From Acidobacteriaceae bacterium (lineage in GTDB: Bacteria; Acidobacteriota; Terriglobia; Terriglobales; SbA1): a stretch of 7,441 bases of DNA. The position numbers and the translations under genes are program-made. This document shows positions 1 through 5,986 of the stretch, piece after piece (positions within the stretch are counted from its first letter, which is position 1; each line of letters opens with the position of its first letter). The stretch lies in assembly GCA_003136335.1 (NCBI GenBank), contig PLEA01000293.1:1-7441 (forward strand), written 5' to 3'. A model generated the notes under the pieces. The model worked only from the letters and a program-made list of their open reading frames with translations, was not told the origin of the DNA and did no database searches.

Positions 1-163
1 CAGCGCCGCCGAAGATCTGGGCAGCGGCGGCGGCGTAGACAATGTAACGCAGTTGATGCCAGTCGTTGTAGTCATGCCAGGCCAGCGTGATGAGGCCAAA
101 GGCCAAAGCCGCCACTCCAAACACATGACGGCCGAGGTTCGAACTAGGCGTTGATACGGTCAT
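1..163 (-). CDS. DoxX-like small membrane protein (N-terminal part only)
   Basis: The reading frame opens at an ATG (complement of 161-163) and stays open for 54 codons to the window edge, so the C-terminus is outside. The protein begins MTVSTPSSNLGRHVFG. A hydrophobic stretch at about residues 14-28 is followed by a short polar loop (HDYNDWHQLR) and a second hydrophobic, alanine-rich stretch from about residue 39. This looks like an inner-membrane protein of several helices. The pattern of one helix, a W-H-D type loop and a second helix resembles DoxX-like proteins, whose exact function is mostly unknown. The family call is by resemblance only; it could be another small integral membrane protein. 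No strong Shine-Dalgarno sequence precedes the ATG. Confidence 0.6.
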   Translation of the reverse strand, partial: MTVSTPSSNLGRHVFGVAALAFGLITLAWHDYNDWHQLRYIVYAAAAAQIFGGA

Positions 164-182
164 TTGTTTTCAGCGTTGTGCC

Positions 183-188
183 ACTATA
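183..188 (-). promoter_or_regulatory. Possible -10 box for the DoxX-like gene
   Basis: On the minus strand the hexamer TATAGT lies 19 bases upstream of the ATG. A -35 match at normal spacing is poor. If used, it would give a very short 5' leader. This rests on one hexamer only. Confidence 0.2.
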
Positions 189-268
189 CCCTTTGATCCA
201 TCCCGTTGTATGTGCTCGCGGCCTGTAGCCCATGCGGGCGTCGCCCCAAGTCCTGATAAACGCTAGGA

Positions 269-342
269 CCCTATCAGAAGTGCCCCGGCGAGAAGAGGCC
301 AGATTGTGCTGAGAGGCTGCAGGCGGGGCAGTTTTGATAGGG
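269..342. repeat. Long imperfect inverted repeat, 18-base arms
   Basis: The left arm CCCTATCAGAAGTGCCCC (269-286) matches the reverse complement of the right arm GGGGCAGTTTTGATAGGG (325-342) at 16 of 18 positions. The arms enclose 38 bases. There is no T-run after either arm, so an intrinsic terminator is not indicated. It could be the ends of a very small mobile element (MITE or REP-like), a solo palindromic repeat, or a transcript hairpin. No flanking target-site duplication is obvious. Confidence 0.6.
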
Positions 343-747
343 CCGTTTGAAGGAAGCCGCTGACGCGGCGGACGCGGTGAGAGCTATGGGATTTCGATGT
401 GCGAGATGTCGTTCTGGAGTGGCATCGCGAGGGTGAAGTGGGGCAGCGCAGGCCGCGACAGCGGATGACAGAGGCGTAGTGGTGCTTGCGTAGGCGAGAG
501 TAGTGAGCCTATTTCCATGTCACTGAGGTCGAGCAGACACACGGGCGCTTTGGCTAGGAGAGCAGATGGACGTGCGACGTGGATAAAAGCTGATTGAGCC
601 ATAGGGGAAGATCAGGAACTGTTGAGAGCGCACCTTGGCTGGTTGCCGATCGTCAGGTCCGAACGGAAGTGAAGCTGCGAGGTCGTCATCCGCTCGACGA
701 TCAACATGGGGCCGGAGCATGCCGGGCAGCGCAGTTGGGTGGTAGTT

Positions 748-981
748 TCATTCTAACGGAAGCTCTTTTTGCCTGAACTTCTCCTCTGAATCTGAGTAAT
801 CGTAGGTCAGGCCGCAAGTTGGACAATCAATCATCATTGGGTACGACATCCAGTACTCCACGCTAGCCGGAGTCTTTCCTTTTTCCCCAAGGTACGTGAG
901 TACGTGAGCCGTTCCGCAATTCGCAGTCTTGCAGTCCCCAACGATGTATAGATGCACGGGGCGGGGCTGCTCGCTTTCCAC
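748..981 (-). CDS. Small zinc-ribbon protein, function unknown
   Basis: This is a 77-residue protein. Two cysteine pairs are visible: C17-x4-C22 (GDCKTANCG) and C53-x2-C56 (DCPTCG), separated by about 30 residues with aromatic and small residues. That is the layout of a zinc ribbon or rubredoxin-like knuckle. The core after residue 8 (VHLYIVGDCK) looks like small zinc-ribbon proteins that I associate with Acidobacteriota, but I cannot name a function. The start used is GTG; in the same frame there is no ATG between it and the upstream stop, and the Shine-Dalgarno match is weak. The frame upstream of the GTG stays open for about 12 codons. The ModA relic lies 36 bases upstream on the same strand, so the original promoter may have been lost or replaced. 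Confidence 0.65.
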   Translation of the reverse strand: MESEQPRPVHLYIVGDCKTANCGTAHVLTYLGEKGKTPASVEYWMSYPMMIDCPTCGLTYDYSDSEEKFRQKELPLE

Positions 982-1017
982 TTCTTTTTCGCCGAGAGGA
1001 CAACTAGACCTGTTTAT

Positions 1018-1230
1018 TCATCGCTGGGATGATTGAACGTCAAAACCGTACGTCCTCAAAGTATCAGCGACCTCAGCGGTTTTGATGAATGATAAAAACT
1101 GCTTTGCCGTTTCCTTATTCTTCGACGAGCTAAGGATCACGCACGCCTGTTCAATGGGTGGGTATTCACCAATCGGAACTTCAGCATAGCGTCCTCTGTC
1201 TTTCATGTTCGGAGACGCCAGGCACAGTCA
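1018..1230 (-). pseudogene. modA: C-terminal relic of molybdate-binding protein ModA
   Basis: About the last 65 residues of a periplasmic molybdate-binding protein remain. The stretch GRYAEVPIGEYPPIEQACVI, then SSKNKETAKQFLSFIKT and the ending RTYGFDVQ, match the conserved C-terminal part of ModA (typically G-R-Y...P..YPPIEQ..V.L..SKN...A..FL.FL.S.....L..YGF). Homology appears to extend slightly upstream of the first ATG (complement of 1204-1206), to about 1230, before a stop in frame. Full ModA is about 250 residues, so roughly three quarters, including the signal peptide and the oxyanion-binding residues of the N-terminal lobe, is gone. No modB permease follows; the next gene downstream is the zinc-ribbon protein. 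Intact ModA delivers molybdate to the ModBC transporter; this fragment cannot. Confidence 0.8.
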
Positions 1231-1239
1231 AGACGCAGA

Positions 1240-1340
1240 GTTCCCGCCGCCAAGTATAATCCAGGAATCCGTCGCCGAATACGCTAGATCTGTATAGTCT
1301 TAGATACTATAACCGTATTTAATGTACACTTCATAATTCT
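1240..1340 (+). promoter_or_regulatory. AT-rich promoter region of the beta-barrel gene
   Basis: Base composition becomes AT-rich compared with the flanking genes. A perfect TATAAT occurs at 1255-1260, but the sequence 17 bases upstream is a poor -35 box. A second candidate -10, CATAAT (1332-1337), lies closer to the start codon at 1371. Which one is used cannot be decided from sequence. Confidence 0.4.
1293..1311. promoter_or_regulatory. Inverted repeat TATAGT-N7-ACTATA, possible operator
   Basis: The perfect 6-base arms TATAGT (1293-1298) and ACTATA (1306-1311) are 7 bases apart, about 60 bases upstream of the beta-barrel start codon. The spacing suits a dimeric regulator. The core ATAGT-N7-ACTAT recurs upstream of the AbiE operon at 3254-3270. 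Confidence 0.3.
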
Positions 1341-1360
1341 TGGGCTCAATTCCTAGTCTT

Positions 1361-1365
1361 GGAGG
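1361..1365 (+). promoter_or_regulatory. Ribosome binding site GGAGG
   Basis: GGAGG sits 5 bases before the ATG at 1371. It selects that ATG over the in-frame TTG at 1359, which the site itself overlaps. Confidence 0.85.
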
Positions 1366-1370
1366 CTTTC

Positions 1371-2219
1371 ATGCGCCGCGCCCCTCTGTTTTTGGCCGCC
1401 CTCATTTTCTGTCTGTCGTCAACGTTCACCTCTGCACAGGACGGATTCTTTGCCGATTGGTTCAACATGGTATCCAAGACGCAAGCCGAACAGCCTCACT
1501 GGATTACCCCCCTCGCCACGACCACTCCGCGGCTCGAACAGGAATTCCGCTACGACTTTCAATGGCAGACTCACAATAGCGGCGTCACTACCGATAACTA
1601 CGGCGTAAGCAAGGGTCTGGAAATCATCCCGGCAAAGAATTTCGAGGTCATCCTCGCGGTGCCTCCCTACATCGTGAACAACCCGGATTCCCCCCACGAT
1701 GGATTCGGCGACTGGCAGTTCCTGGTGAAATATCGAATCGCCGCCGGAAACGAGGAGCACGGAAACTACATCCTGACCGTCTTCTACCAGATGAGTTTTC
1801 CCACCGGCGAGTACCAGGAAGGAGCATTGAGCCCGATCATTACGCCCACGATTGCTTACGGAAAGGGCTATAAGAATTTCGACGTCCAGGGAACATTGGG
1901 GTACAGCCTGTCCACCGGAAACGGGGCGGCTATCGGAAACAATCTGCTGTGGAATAACACCTTTCAGTATAGAATCTTCAAGAAAATTTGGCCGGAAATC
2001 GAGGTCAACCTCAACCAGTATCATGGCGGGAACAACAATATTGTCCCGACCGCCCACCCCGGCGAAACATTGGTATATCTAACGCCGGGCCTCGTGCTCG
2101 GCAGGTTTAACCTGTGGCATCGTCTCGCCTTCACGGCCGGCGGCGGATTCGAAATCGCCACAACGTCATTCCATCCCACAAATCACATTCCCATTCTTTC
2201 GATACGCTTCCCGTTCTAA
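1371..2219 (+). CDS. Exported outer-membrane beta-barrel protein (MetA-pathway/transporter-like)
   Basis: This is a 282-residue protein. It opens with a clear Sec signal peptide (MRRAPLFLAALIFCLSSTF), with probable signal peptidase I cleavage after A22 in TSA-QDG. The rest alternates polar and aromatic residues in short amphipathic strands with glycine- and asparagine-rich turns (for example FRYDFQWQTHN, YILTVFYQMSFPTG, FDVQGTLGYSLSTGNG). It ends in SIRFPF with a terminal phenylalanine, the usual C-terminal signal for outer-membrane barrel insertion. This layout resembles the 'MetA-pathway of phenol degradation' / putative transporter barrel family; the substrate is unknown. The start is ATG 1371, set by the GGAGG before it. 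No operon partner is visible: the neighbours are a relic on the opposite strand and a terminator-like hairpin. Confidence is high that it is an exported barrel, moderate for the family. Confidence 0.75.
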   Translation: MRRAPLFLAALIFCLSSTFTSAQDGFFADWFNMVSKTQAEQPHWITPLATTTPRLEQEFRYDFQWQTHNSGVTTDNYGVSKGLEIIPAKNFEVILAVPPYIVNNPDSPHDGFGDWQFLVKYRIAAGNEEHGNYILTVFYQMSFPTGEYQEGALSPIITPTIAYGKGYKNFDVQGTLGYSLSTGNGAAIGNNLLWNNTFQYRIFKKIWPEIEVNLNQYHGGNNNIVPTAHPGETLVYLTPGLVLGRFNLWHRLAFTAGGGFEIATTSFHPTNHIPILSIRFPF

Positions 2220-2272
2220 GATGTGTACCGGGGCAGAAGACCGTTTCCTGTCGAGGCTATGCCCCAGTCATG

Positions 2273-2307
2273 GGCAAACCTTCCCTTACCGATAAGGAAG
2301 GTTTGCC
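2273..2307 (+). terminator. Strong hairpin behind the beta-barrel gene
   Basis: The left arm 2273-2288 (GGCAAACCTTCCCTTA) pairs with 2293-2307 (TAAGGAAGGTTTGCC) over 15 base pairs with a single bulged C and a CCGA loop. It lies 53 bases after the stop codon. No T-run follows on either strand, so it may stabilise a 3' end or act as a non-canonical terminator rather than a standard intrinsic one. Confidence 0.5.
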
Positions 2308-2402
2308 GACCAACCGCCCAGTGAAGAGCCGATTCCGGCATTGTGAGTGATAAGGCGATCACGATACCAATCCGGCCAACTTGTGACGGCGCGTTGTGGC
2401 CG

Positions 2403-2577
2403 TCATGACGATTGCGGCAGGTTGATCATTCGCGCAATCGTCGGCCAGCGGTGGCTGGCTCGCAGCCCTTTGCAGACCACAAAGCGGAGATAGACCATCA
2501 TGCGCGCGTCACGCTGTTCGATCGCCTTTTCAACCCAATCGGCTCCCTGGTCGAGTTCGCCTGCTTCCGTCACTGGT
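2403..2577 (-). pseudogene. C-terminal relic of a TPR-repeat protein
   Basis: The last 50-odd codons before a TGA read ELDQGADWVEKAIEQRDA, then KGLRASHRWPTIARMINLP. This matches the common ending of acidobacterial tetratricopeptide-repeat proteins (often fused to a winged-helix, kinase or cyclase domain): G-[DE]-x-DQA-A-x-W-x-EKA-x-x-[EQ]R ... LR-SxRWPxLxRMxNLP. Upstream of about 2577 the minus frame stays open to 2759 but becomes serine- and arginine-rich with no TPR pattern, and that stretch overlaps the AbiEii relic on the other strand. So the protein has lost everything except its last TPR helices. The exact breakpoint is uncertain by some tens of bases. Confidence 0.55.
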
Positions 2578-2637
2578 TCACGTCGCGGCTGGCGACACGT
2601 CCTCGTGGCGTGTGCGCTCTGTGTTGAAGATGAATGA

Positions 2638-3009
2638 GGCGGAGTCTCTGCAGCCGGGACCCGCGAAGCACGTGAGGTAGACCTGGTGAGGCCCGCCATT
2701 GAAGGTGTGGCGGAAATGGGCCTGCCCATCACCAACCAAGTACGCTGTCTTGGGATCAATGAGCAAGTGGCGCAGAAGCTTCATGCCTGTACCGGACCTC
2801 AAAGGCAGGATCGCGCACGCGACATACTCGATATCCTCGTCGTCGATATGCTTGGCCAACTGGACCGTCTGCGCGTACGCGCGGCGGCGGAACGAACTTT
2901 CGCGGAGAGAAAGACCCATGCGTTTCCACCGAAGACGATCATTCCTCCGGAGTGGAATGTAGAACTTGAAACGCTGGCCGCTGAGTTGGGATATATGGAG
3001 GCGCTGTGA
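2638..3009 (+). pseudogene. C-terminal relic of an AbiEii-type nucleotidyltransferase
   Basis: The open frame after a TGA at 2635-2637 encodes about 120 residues. EQVAQKLHACTGP, then DRARDILDILVVDML, then AERTFAERKTHAFPP and IIPPEWNVELETLAAELGY match the second half of AbiEii/AbiGii toxins (consensus EQxAEKLHAYT...RxKDLxDLxLI...TFxxRxTHxxPxxLxxPPxxW...LAxE). The catalytic N-terminal half, with the GG[ST] and DxD motifs, is absent. A short segment in the next frame (from ATG 2630, NEAE) may be the continuation of the same gene, displaced by a frameshift near 2670. It differs clearly from the intact toxin at 3922-4872, so it is an older or different lineage and not a duplicate. No antitoxin gene for it remains. 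Confidence 0.8.
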
Positions 3010-3212
3010 CTCGTGAAAGGGCAAGAACACAGCAGCATCCATCCGCGCAGCGCCGGAGGCAAAGATTATACAGACACTGTCTGAAGAATCTGTAAGCTCT
3101 ATTGATCCCAATAACATAGAGGACGACTGCTCAACGATTCGTTTCTGTATTGCGTTGGTCCGCGCTTAGGTTCGGCTGCGTCAACTCGATCCCGAGAGCC
3201 GCGAACCGATTG

Positions 3213-3241
3213 TTGTGTCGATATAGCTTTATATGTAAGAT
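3213..3241 (+). promoter_or_regulatory. Candidate promoter of the AbiE operon
   Basis: TTGTGT (3213-3218), a 17-base spacer and TAAGAT (3236-3241) fit a sigma-70 promoter moderately well. It lies at the edge of a markedly AT-rich stretch (about 3213-3300) in otherwise GC-rich surroundings. The start codon of the first gene is about 100 bases downstream. No gene I can support lies between the AbiEii relic (ends 3009) and this promoter. Confidence 0.4.
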
Positions 3242-3252
3242 ATAGAATAATA

Positions 3253-3271
3253 AATAGTTATTCATACTATT
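3253..3271. promoter_or_regulatory. Inverted repeat AATAGT-N7-ACTATT, possible AbiEi operator
   Basis: Perfect 6-base arms (3253-3258 and 3266-3271) lie 7 bases apart, just downstream of the candidate -10 box and about 75 bases before the antitoxin start codon. AbiEi-type antitoxins are known to bind inverted repeats in their own promoter and repress it, so this is a natural candidate site. The sequence shows the repeat only; binding is inferred. Confidence 0.4.
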
Positions 3272-3344
3272 GCATGAAACGTTACTAAATTAATTCACAA
3301 TCGGAGGTCATGAAGAGTAGCATAACTGTGGAGGATCAGGGAAA

Positions 3345-3932
3345 ATGCGGACGAGCACACTTGAGCACTTGAGACGACATCTCCGACCTGGACGTGTGTA
3401 CCGCAGAGAAGACCTTCTGCCCTGGTCCCATAGTGTCGATCGACACCTCAAAGAACTCACTGCCGACGGGACCCTCCAGAAGCTCCGTGCCGGCTTGTAC
3501 TACAGCCCTCGCAAATTCGAATTCGGAGAGGCTCCCGCGGACGAACATGAGCTGGTGAAAGCCTTCTTGAGAACAGATCATTTTGTCGTTACCTCGCCGA
3601 ATGTCTACAACCAGTTGGGGCTTGGGACGACGCAGCTCTACAACAAACGCGTTGTCTACAACCAAAAACGGCATGGAACATTTCCTCTCGGCAATCGAAT
3701 GGTCACTTTCGAGCGGCGCTTGAACGTTCCGAAGCAGCTCTCTCCGGAGTTCCTGCTCGTCGATCTGGTTAACGAATTGGGCGACCTCGCGGAGGATCGG
3801 GACGCTGTCCTTTCTCGCGTTCGCGAACGAGCCAAAGAGATGGACCAGAGAAAGCTTTCCCGCGCGGTTTCTCTCTACGGCAAGTATTCGACGCAGAAAA
3901 AATTTCGGGAGATGTTGCAAGATGCCGGCTGA
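3345..3932 (+). CDS. AbiEi-like antitoxin with winged-helix domain (DUF6088-type)
   Basis: This is a 195-residue protein. Residues 1-55 look like a winged helix-turn-helix: a first helix (TLEHLRRHL), then GRVYRREDLL, a recognition helix (SVDRHLKELTADGTLQKL) and the wing RAGLYYSP. G-x-L-x-[KR]-x-x-x-GLY is the signature of AbiEi/DUF6088 antitoxins. Residues 70-130 (HFVVTSPNVYNQLGLGTTQLYNK ... TFPLGNRMVTFERR) fit the C-terminal antitoxin domain. In the family this protein neutralises the AbiEii toxin and represses the operon by binding promoter repeats. The ATG at 3345 has GGAGG (3330-3334) 10 bases upstream. The last 11 bases overlap the toxin gene, so the two are translationally coupled. It appears full length and intact. 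The family assignment is good; the exact subfamily is less certain. Confidence 0.82.
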   Translation: MRTSTLEHLRRHLRPGRVYRREDLLPWSHSVDRHLKELTADGTLQKLRAGLYYSPRKFEFGEAPADEHELVKAFLRTDHFVVTSPNVYNQLGLGTTQLYNKRVVYNQKRHGTFPLGNRMVTFERRLNVPKQLSPEFLLVDLVNELGDLAEDRDAVLSRVRERAKEMDQRKLSRAVSLYGKYSTQKKFREMLQDAG

Positions 3933-4872
3933 ATCTTTTCTGCACCAGAGAAGCGATTTCAAGGCGCTTATCGAGACCGTTGCGGACAGCGAGAAGATCA
4001 ATGACCCGGCTCTCGTGGAAAAGGACTACTGGATCATGCATGCCGTTTTTGGGCTCAAACAGCTTGGCTTAACGTTTGAGCTCAAGGGCGGCACTTCGCT
4101 TTCAAAGGGCTTCGGTGTAATTCATCGCTTTTCCGAAGACATCGATATTCGCATTGAGCCCTTCGATGGATTGCAGGTCGACACAAATCCAAGTCACGAA
4201 AAACCTCAGCACGTCAAGTCCCGACGACCATTCTTCGAGAAGCTGCGCGACAAGATTAAGATCTCAGGAATCACAGCGGTCGAGAGGGACACGACATACG
4301 ATGACGAAACCCTGAGAAACGCCGGCCTCAGGCTAGGCTACGAAACCCACTTCGGCTCAATCGCTGGTCTCAAGGATGGAATTCTCCTTCAAGTCGGCTT
4401 TGATCAGACGGCTCCGAACCGCGCGGTCACAATCTCTTCTTGGGTCGTCCAGTTCGCTCAAGCCAAGAAACTTCAATACACAGACAACCAAGCTCTCGAC
4501 ATTCCCTGCTACAACCCCGAATACACATTTGTCGAAAAAATCCAGGCTGTAGTTAGAAAGTTCGGACAATTCAAAACGACGGGAAAGCTATCGCCGAACT
4601 TCCTAAGATACTACTATGACATTCATCAACTTCTCGACGTCGAAGCCGTACAGAAATTCATCGGGACTCCGGAATATTTGGAGCACAAAAGGAAGCGCTT
4701 CAAGTCTTTGGAGCAGAACGTCGCAAAAAGTGGGGCCTTCACCATCGAAGACGAAACAATCCGCAAACAATTCGAAAGGGAATACTCAAAGACGGCTCCC
4801 CTTTATTATCGAGGCCAAATTCCGCTCAACAAGATCCTCGCCCGAATCCAGAAAGACCTTGCGCGTCTTTAG
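3922..4872 (+). CDS. AbiEii/AbiGii-family nucleotidyltransferase toxin
   Basis: This is a 316-residue protein. The DNA polymerase beta-like nucleotidyltransferase signature is complete: LKGGTSLSKG (GGTS at 56-59), followed 14-16 residues later by the metal-binding D73-I-D75. Later family motifs are present: PEYTFVEKIQAV (E205-K206) and RYYYDIHQLL (D233). VEKDYW near residues 32-37 is also typical. These toxins transfer nucleotides to an RNA or protein target and cause reversible growth arrest; in AbiE systems this gives abortive infection against phage. The ATG lies inside the end of the antitoxin gene (ATG CCG GCT GAA against GAT GCC GGC TGA), with GGAGA (3908-3912) 9 bases upstream. Length and motifs suggest an active protein. 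The C-terminus is lysine- and arginine-rich. The precise target cannot be read from sequence. Confidence 0.88.
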   Translation: MPAESFLHQRSDFKALIETVADSEKINDPALVEKDYWIMHAVFGLKQLGLTFELKGGTSLSKGFGVIHRFSEDIDIRIEPFDGLQVDTNPSHEKPQHVKSRRPFFEKLRDKIKISGITAVERDTTYDDETLRNAGLRLGYETHFGSIAGLKDGILLQVGFDQTAPNRAVTISSWVVQFAQAKKLQYTDNQALDIPCYNPEYTFVEKIQAVVRKFGQFKTTGKLSPNFLRYYYDIHQLLDVEAVQKFIGTPEYLEHKRKRFKSLEQNVAKSGAFTIEDETIRKQFEREYSKTAPLYYRGQIPLNKILARIQKDLARL

Positions 4873-5059
4873 GACCTCAGCAACTCTGATCCATCTTCCT
4901 TTCGCGCCTAAGCGCCAGCAGGTTCAGCTAGTGGCCCGTCATGCTGAGTGCGTTACCAGGGCGTCACAAAGTCCTGCAGCATTGACAGTCGCTCCGCAAC
5001 GCCCTCCCACTTGTTCCACCTACCACGACCAAGGCATTGTTATCGCTCGCAGTAGTTAC
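4873..5059. other. Unassigned stretch between the toxin and the MFS fragment
   Basis: I see no gene, strong hairpin or recognisable element here. It contains the minus-strand frame continuing from the truncated MFS gene (stop at 4964), but the translation no longer resembles a transporter. A right-hand boundary of the AbiE insertion could lie here. Confidence 0.4.
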
Positions 5060-5260
5060 CGGAAGCGCCAACAGAAAGAACGGGAGTGACGCCGCAGTTT
5101 GAGTGAGAGCAACATACGTCGGACCTGCATTGAGCGACACCATCAACCACGCAGCGCCAGTGCTCTGCATGAAGGCGCCGATGTCTGAAATGACATCTGC
5201 AGCCAACAGATTTCGAAAGATTGGTACTCGCAGCGGTCGCCACAAACTCGAAGGATTCAT
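4964..5260 (-). pseudogene. N-terminal fragment of an MFS_3 (EntS-like) exporter
   Basis: From ATG (complement of 5258-5260) the protein begins MNPSSLWRPLRVPIFRNLLA and continues with DIGAFMQSTGAAWLMVSL, then LTQTAASLPFFLLALP. This is the characteristic first 65-70 residues of MFS_3 / enterobactin-exporter-like transporters: a short cytosolic lead, TM1 with the S-x-x-G-x-x-M-Q-x-x-x-x-x-W pattern, then TM2. The conserved continuation (AG..AD..DRR) is missing. After about 5060 the frame reads unrelated residues and stops at 4964. Full-length members have over 400 residues, so more than 80 percent is gone. It begins 12 bases after the stop of the oxidoreductase, so the two formed an operon before the damage. 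Confidence 0.8.
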
Positions 5261-5272
5261 GGCCACTTCCGC

Positions 5273-5986
5273 CTACTCGGATTCCATCGCAAATTCCACC
5301 TTGAGACTTCGCAAATCGCGTGAGATCGTTGCTACGGCGAGGGTGCGGTCAAGCCACTTGTAGGTCACAGCGCAGTCTCGTGCGTCGAGAGTGCCGTCGA
5401 ACTCGACAGCATCCCATTTCTCAGCGTGACCGACGTAGTTAATAGCGACATCGTAGTGCTGGCTCCAAAAGAATGGTACTGCGGTGAATGGCTCCTGCCG
5501 GCCCAAGATGTTCTTCGCCGCTACTTGCCCTTGACGTTCGGCAACTACCCAATGTTCAACGCGAATCCGGTTCCCCGAGTGCGGATCGGGCCATCTCGCG
5601 ACATCGCCTGCCGCGAAAACTCCAGGCGCGCTAGTTTCGAGGTACTGATTGACTGAGATACCGCGATCAATTGTCAGGCCAGCTCTCTCGGCCAGGGCCA
5701 CCGCCGGTCGCACACCCACACCCAGAACCACTAAATCCGCATCGACGATCGCCCCACTGCTCAACGTGACAGCCCGTCCGTCGATACGACTGGCTGTCTC
5801 GCCCAAATGAAAGACTACACCGCGCGCTTCGTGAAGTCCCCTTATGAAAAGACCGACGTCTTTCCCCATCACCCGTTCGAGTGGTTGACTCTCAGGCGCC
5901 ACCACATCTACGTCGATCCCGCGTGCGCGCAATGATGCTGCAACCTCAAGGCCAATGAAGCTCGCACCGACGACGACGACACGCTT
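5273..5986 (-). pseudogene. N-terminally truncated FAD/NAD(P)H ferredoxin reductase-like oxidoreductase
   Basis: About 237 C-terminal residues remain, in one open frame. They start at the NAD(P)H-binding Rossmann motif [19 protein letters not shown] (encoded at about 5930-5986), upstream of the first usable start codon (TTG, complement of 5930-5932). Next come the second FAD motif [15 protein letters not shown], then [20 protein letters not shown], and a C-terminal reductase domain ([19 protein letters not shown] ... [16 protein letters not shown]). This is the AIF/rhodocoxin-reductase type that passes electrons from NAD(P)H through FAD to ferredoxins or Rieske partners. The N-terminal FAD-binding half (about 150 residues, or more if a Rieske domain was fused) is missing, cut at the junction with the ParB relic. 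An MFS exporter gene follows 12 bases downstream on the same strand. Enzyme function should be lost. Confidence 0.85.

Larger units (their letters stand above)
164..747. other. Gap of about 580 bases with no supported gene
   Basis: Only short overlapping frames of 60-72 codons occur on both strands. None has a ribosome binding site or a motif I recognise. Two minus-strand frames (520-720 and 384-602) follow one another with a frame change and could be decayed coding sequence, but no family can be named. The one clear structural feature is the inverted repeat at 269-342. Confidence 0.5.

Noticed and set aside
891..907. Tandem TACGTGAG repeat
   Set aside because: Two copies only, inside the zinc-ribbon gene, where they encode the natural-looking stretch HVLTYLG.
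1359..1370. TTG start at 1359 for the beta-barrel protein
   Set aside because: The GGAGG ribosome site overlaps this codon and is correctly placed for the ATG at 1371, which also gives a normal signal peptide.
1419..2057. Long minus-strand frame of 212 codons
   Set aside because: It lies entirely opposite the beta-barrel gene, which has a signal peptide, a good ribosome site and barrel motifs. The antisense translation shows no domain.
2578..3117. Minus-strand frame of 179 codons
   Set aside because: It is opposite the AbiEii relic, whose plus-strand translation matches conserved family motifs; the minus product is not recognisable.
3020..3170. Plus-strand open stretch reading AKIIQTLSEESVSSID
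   Set aside because: It looks protein-like but has no start codon, ribosome site or recognisable family, so it is not called as a gene.
3336..4001. Minus-strand frame of 221 codons
   Set aside because: It is the antisense shadow of the antitoxin and the start of the toxin gene; no motif or ribosome site.
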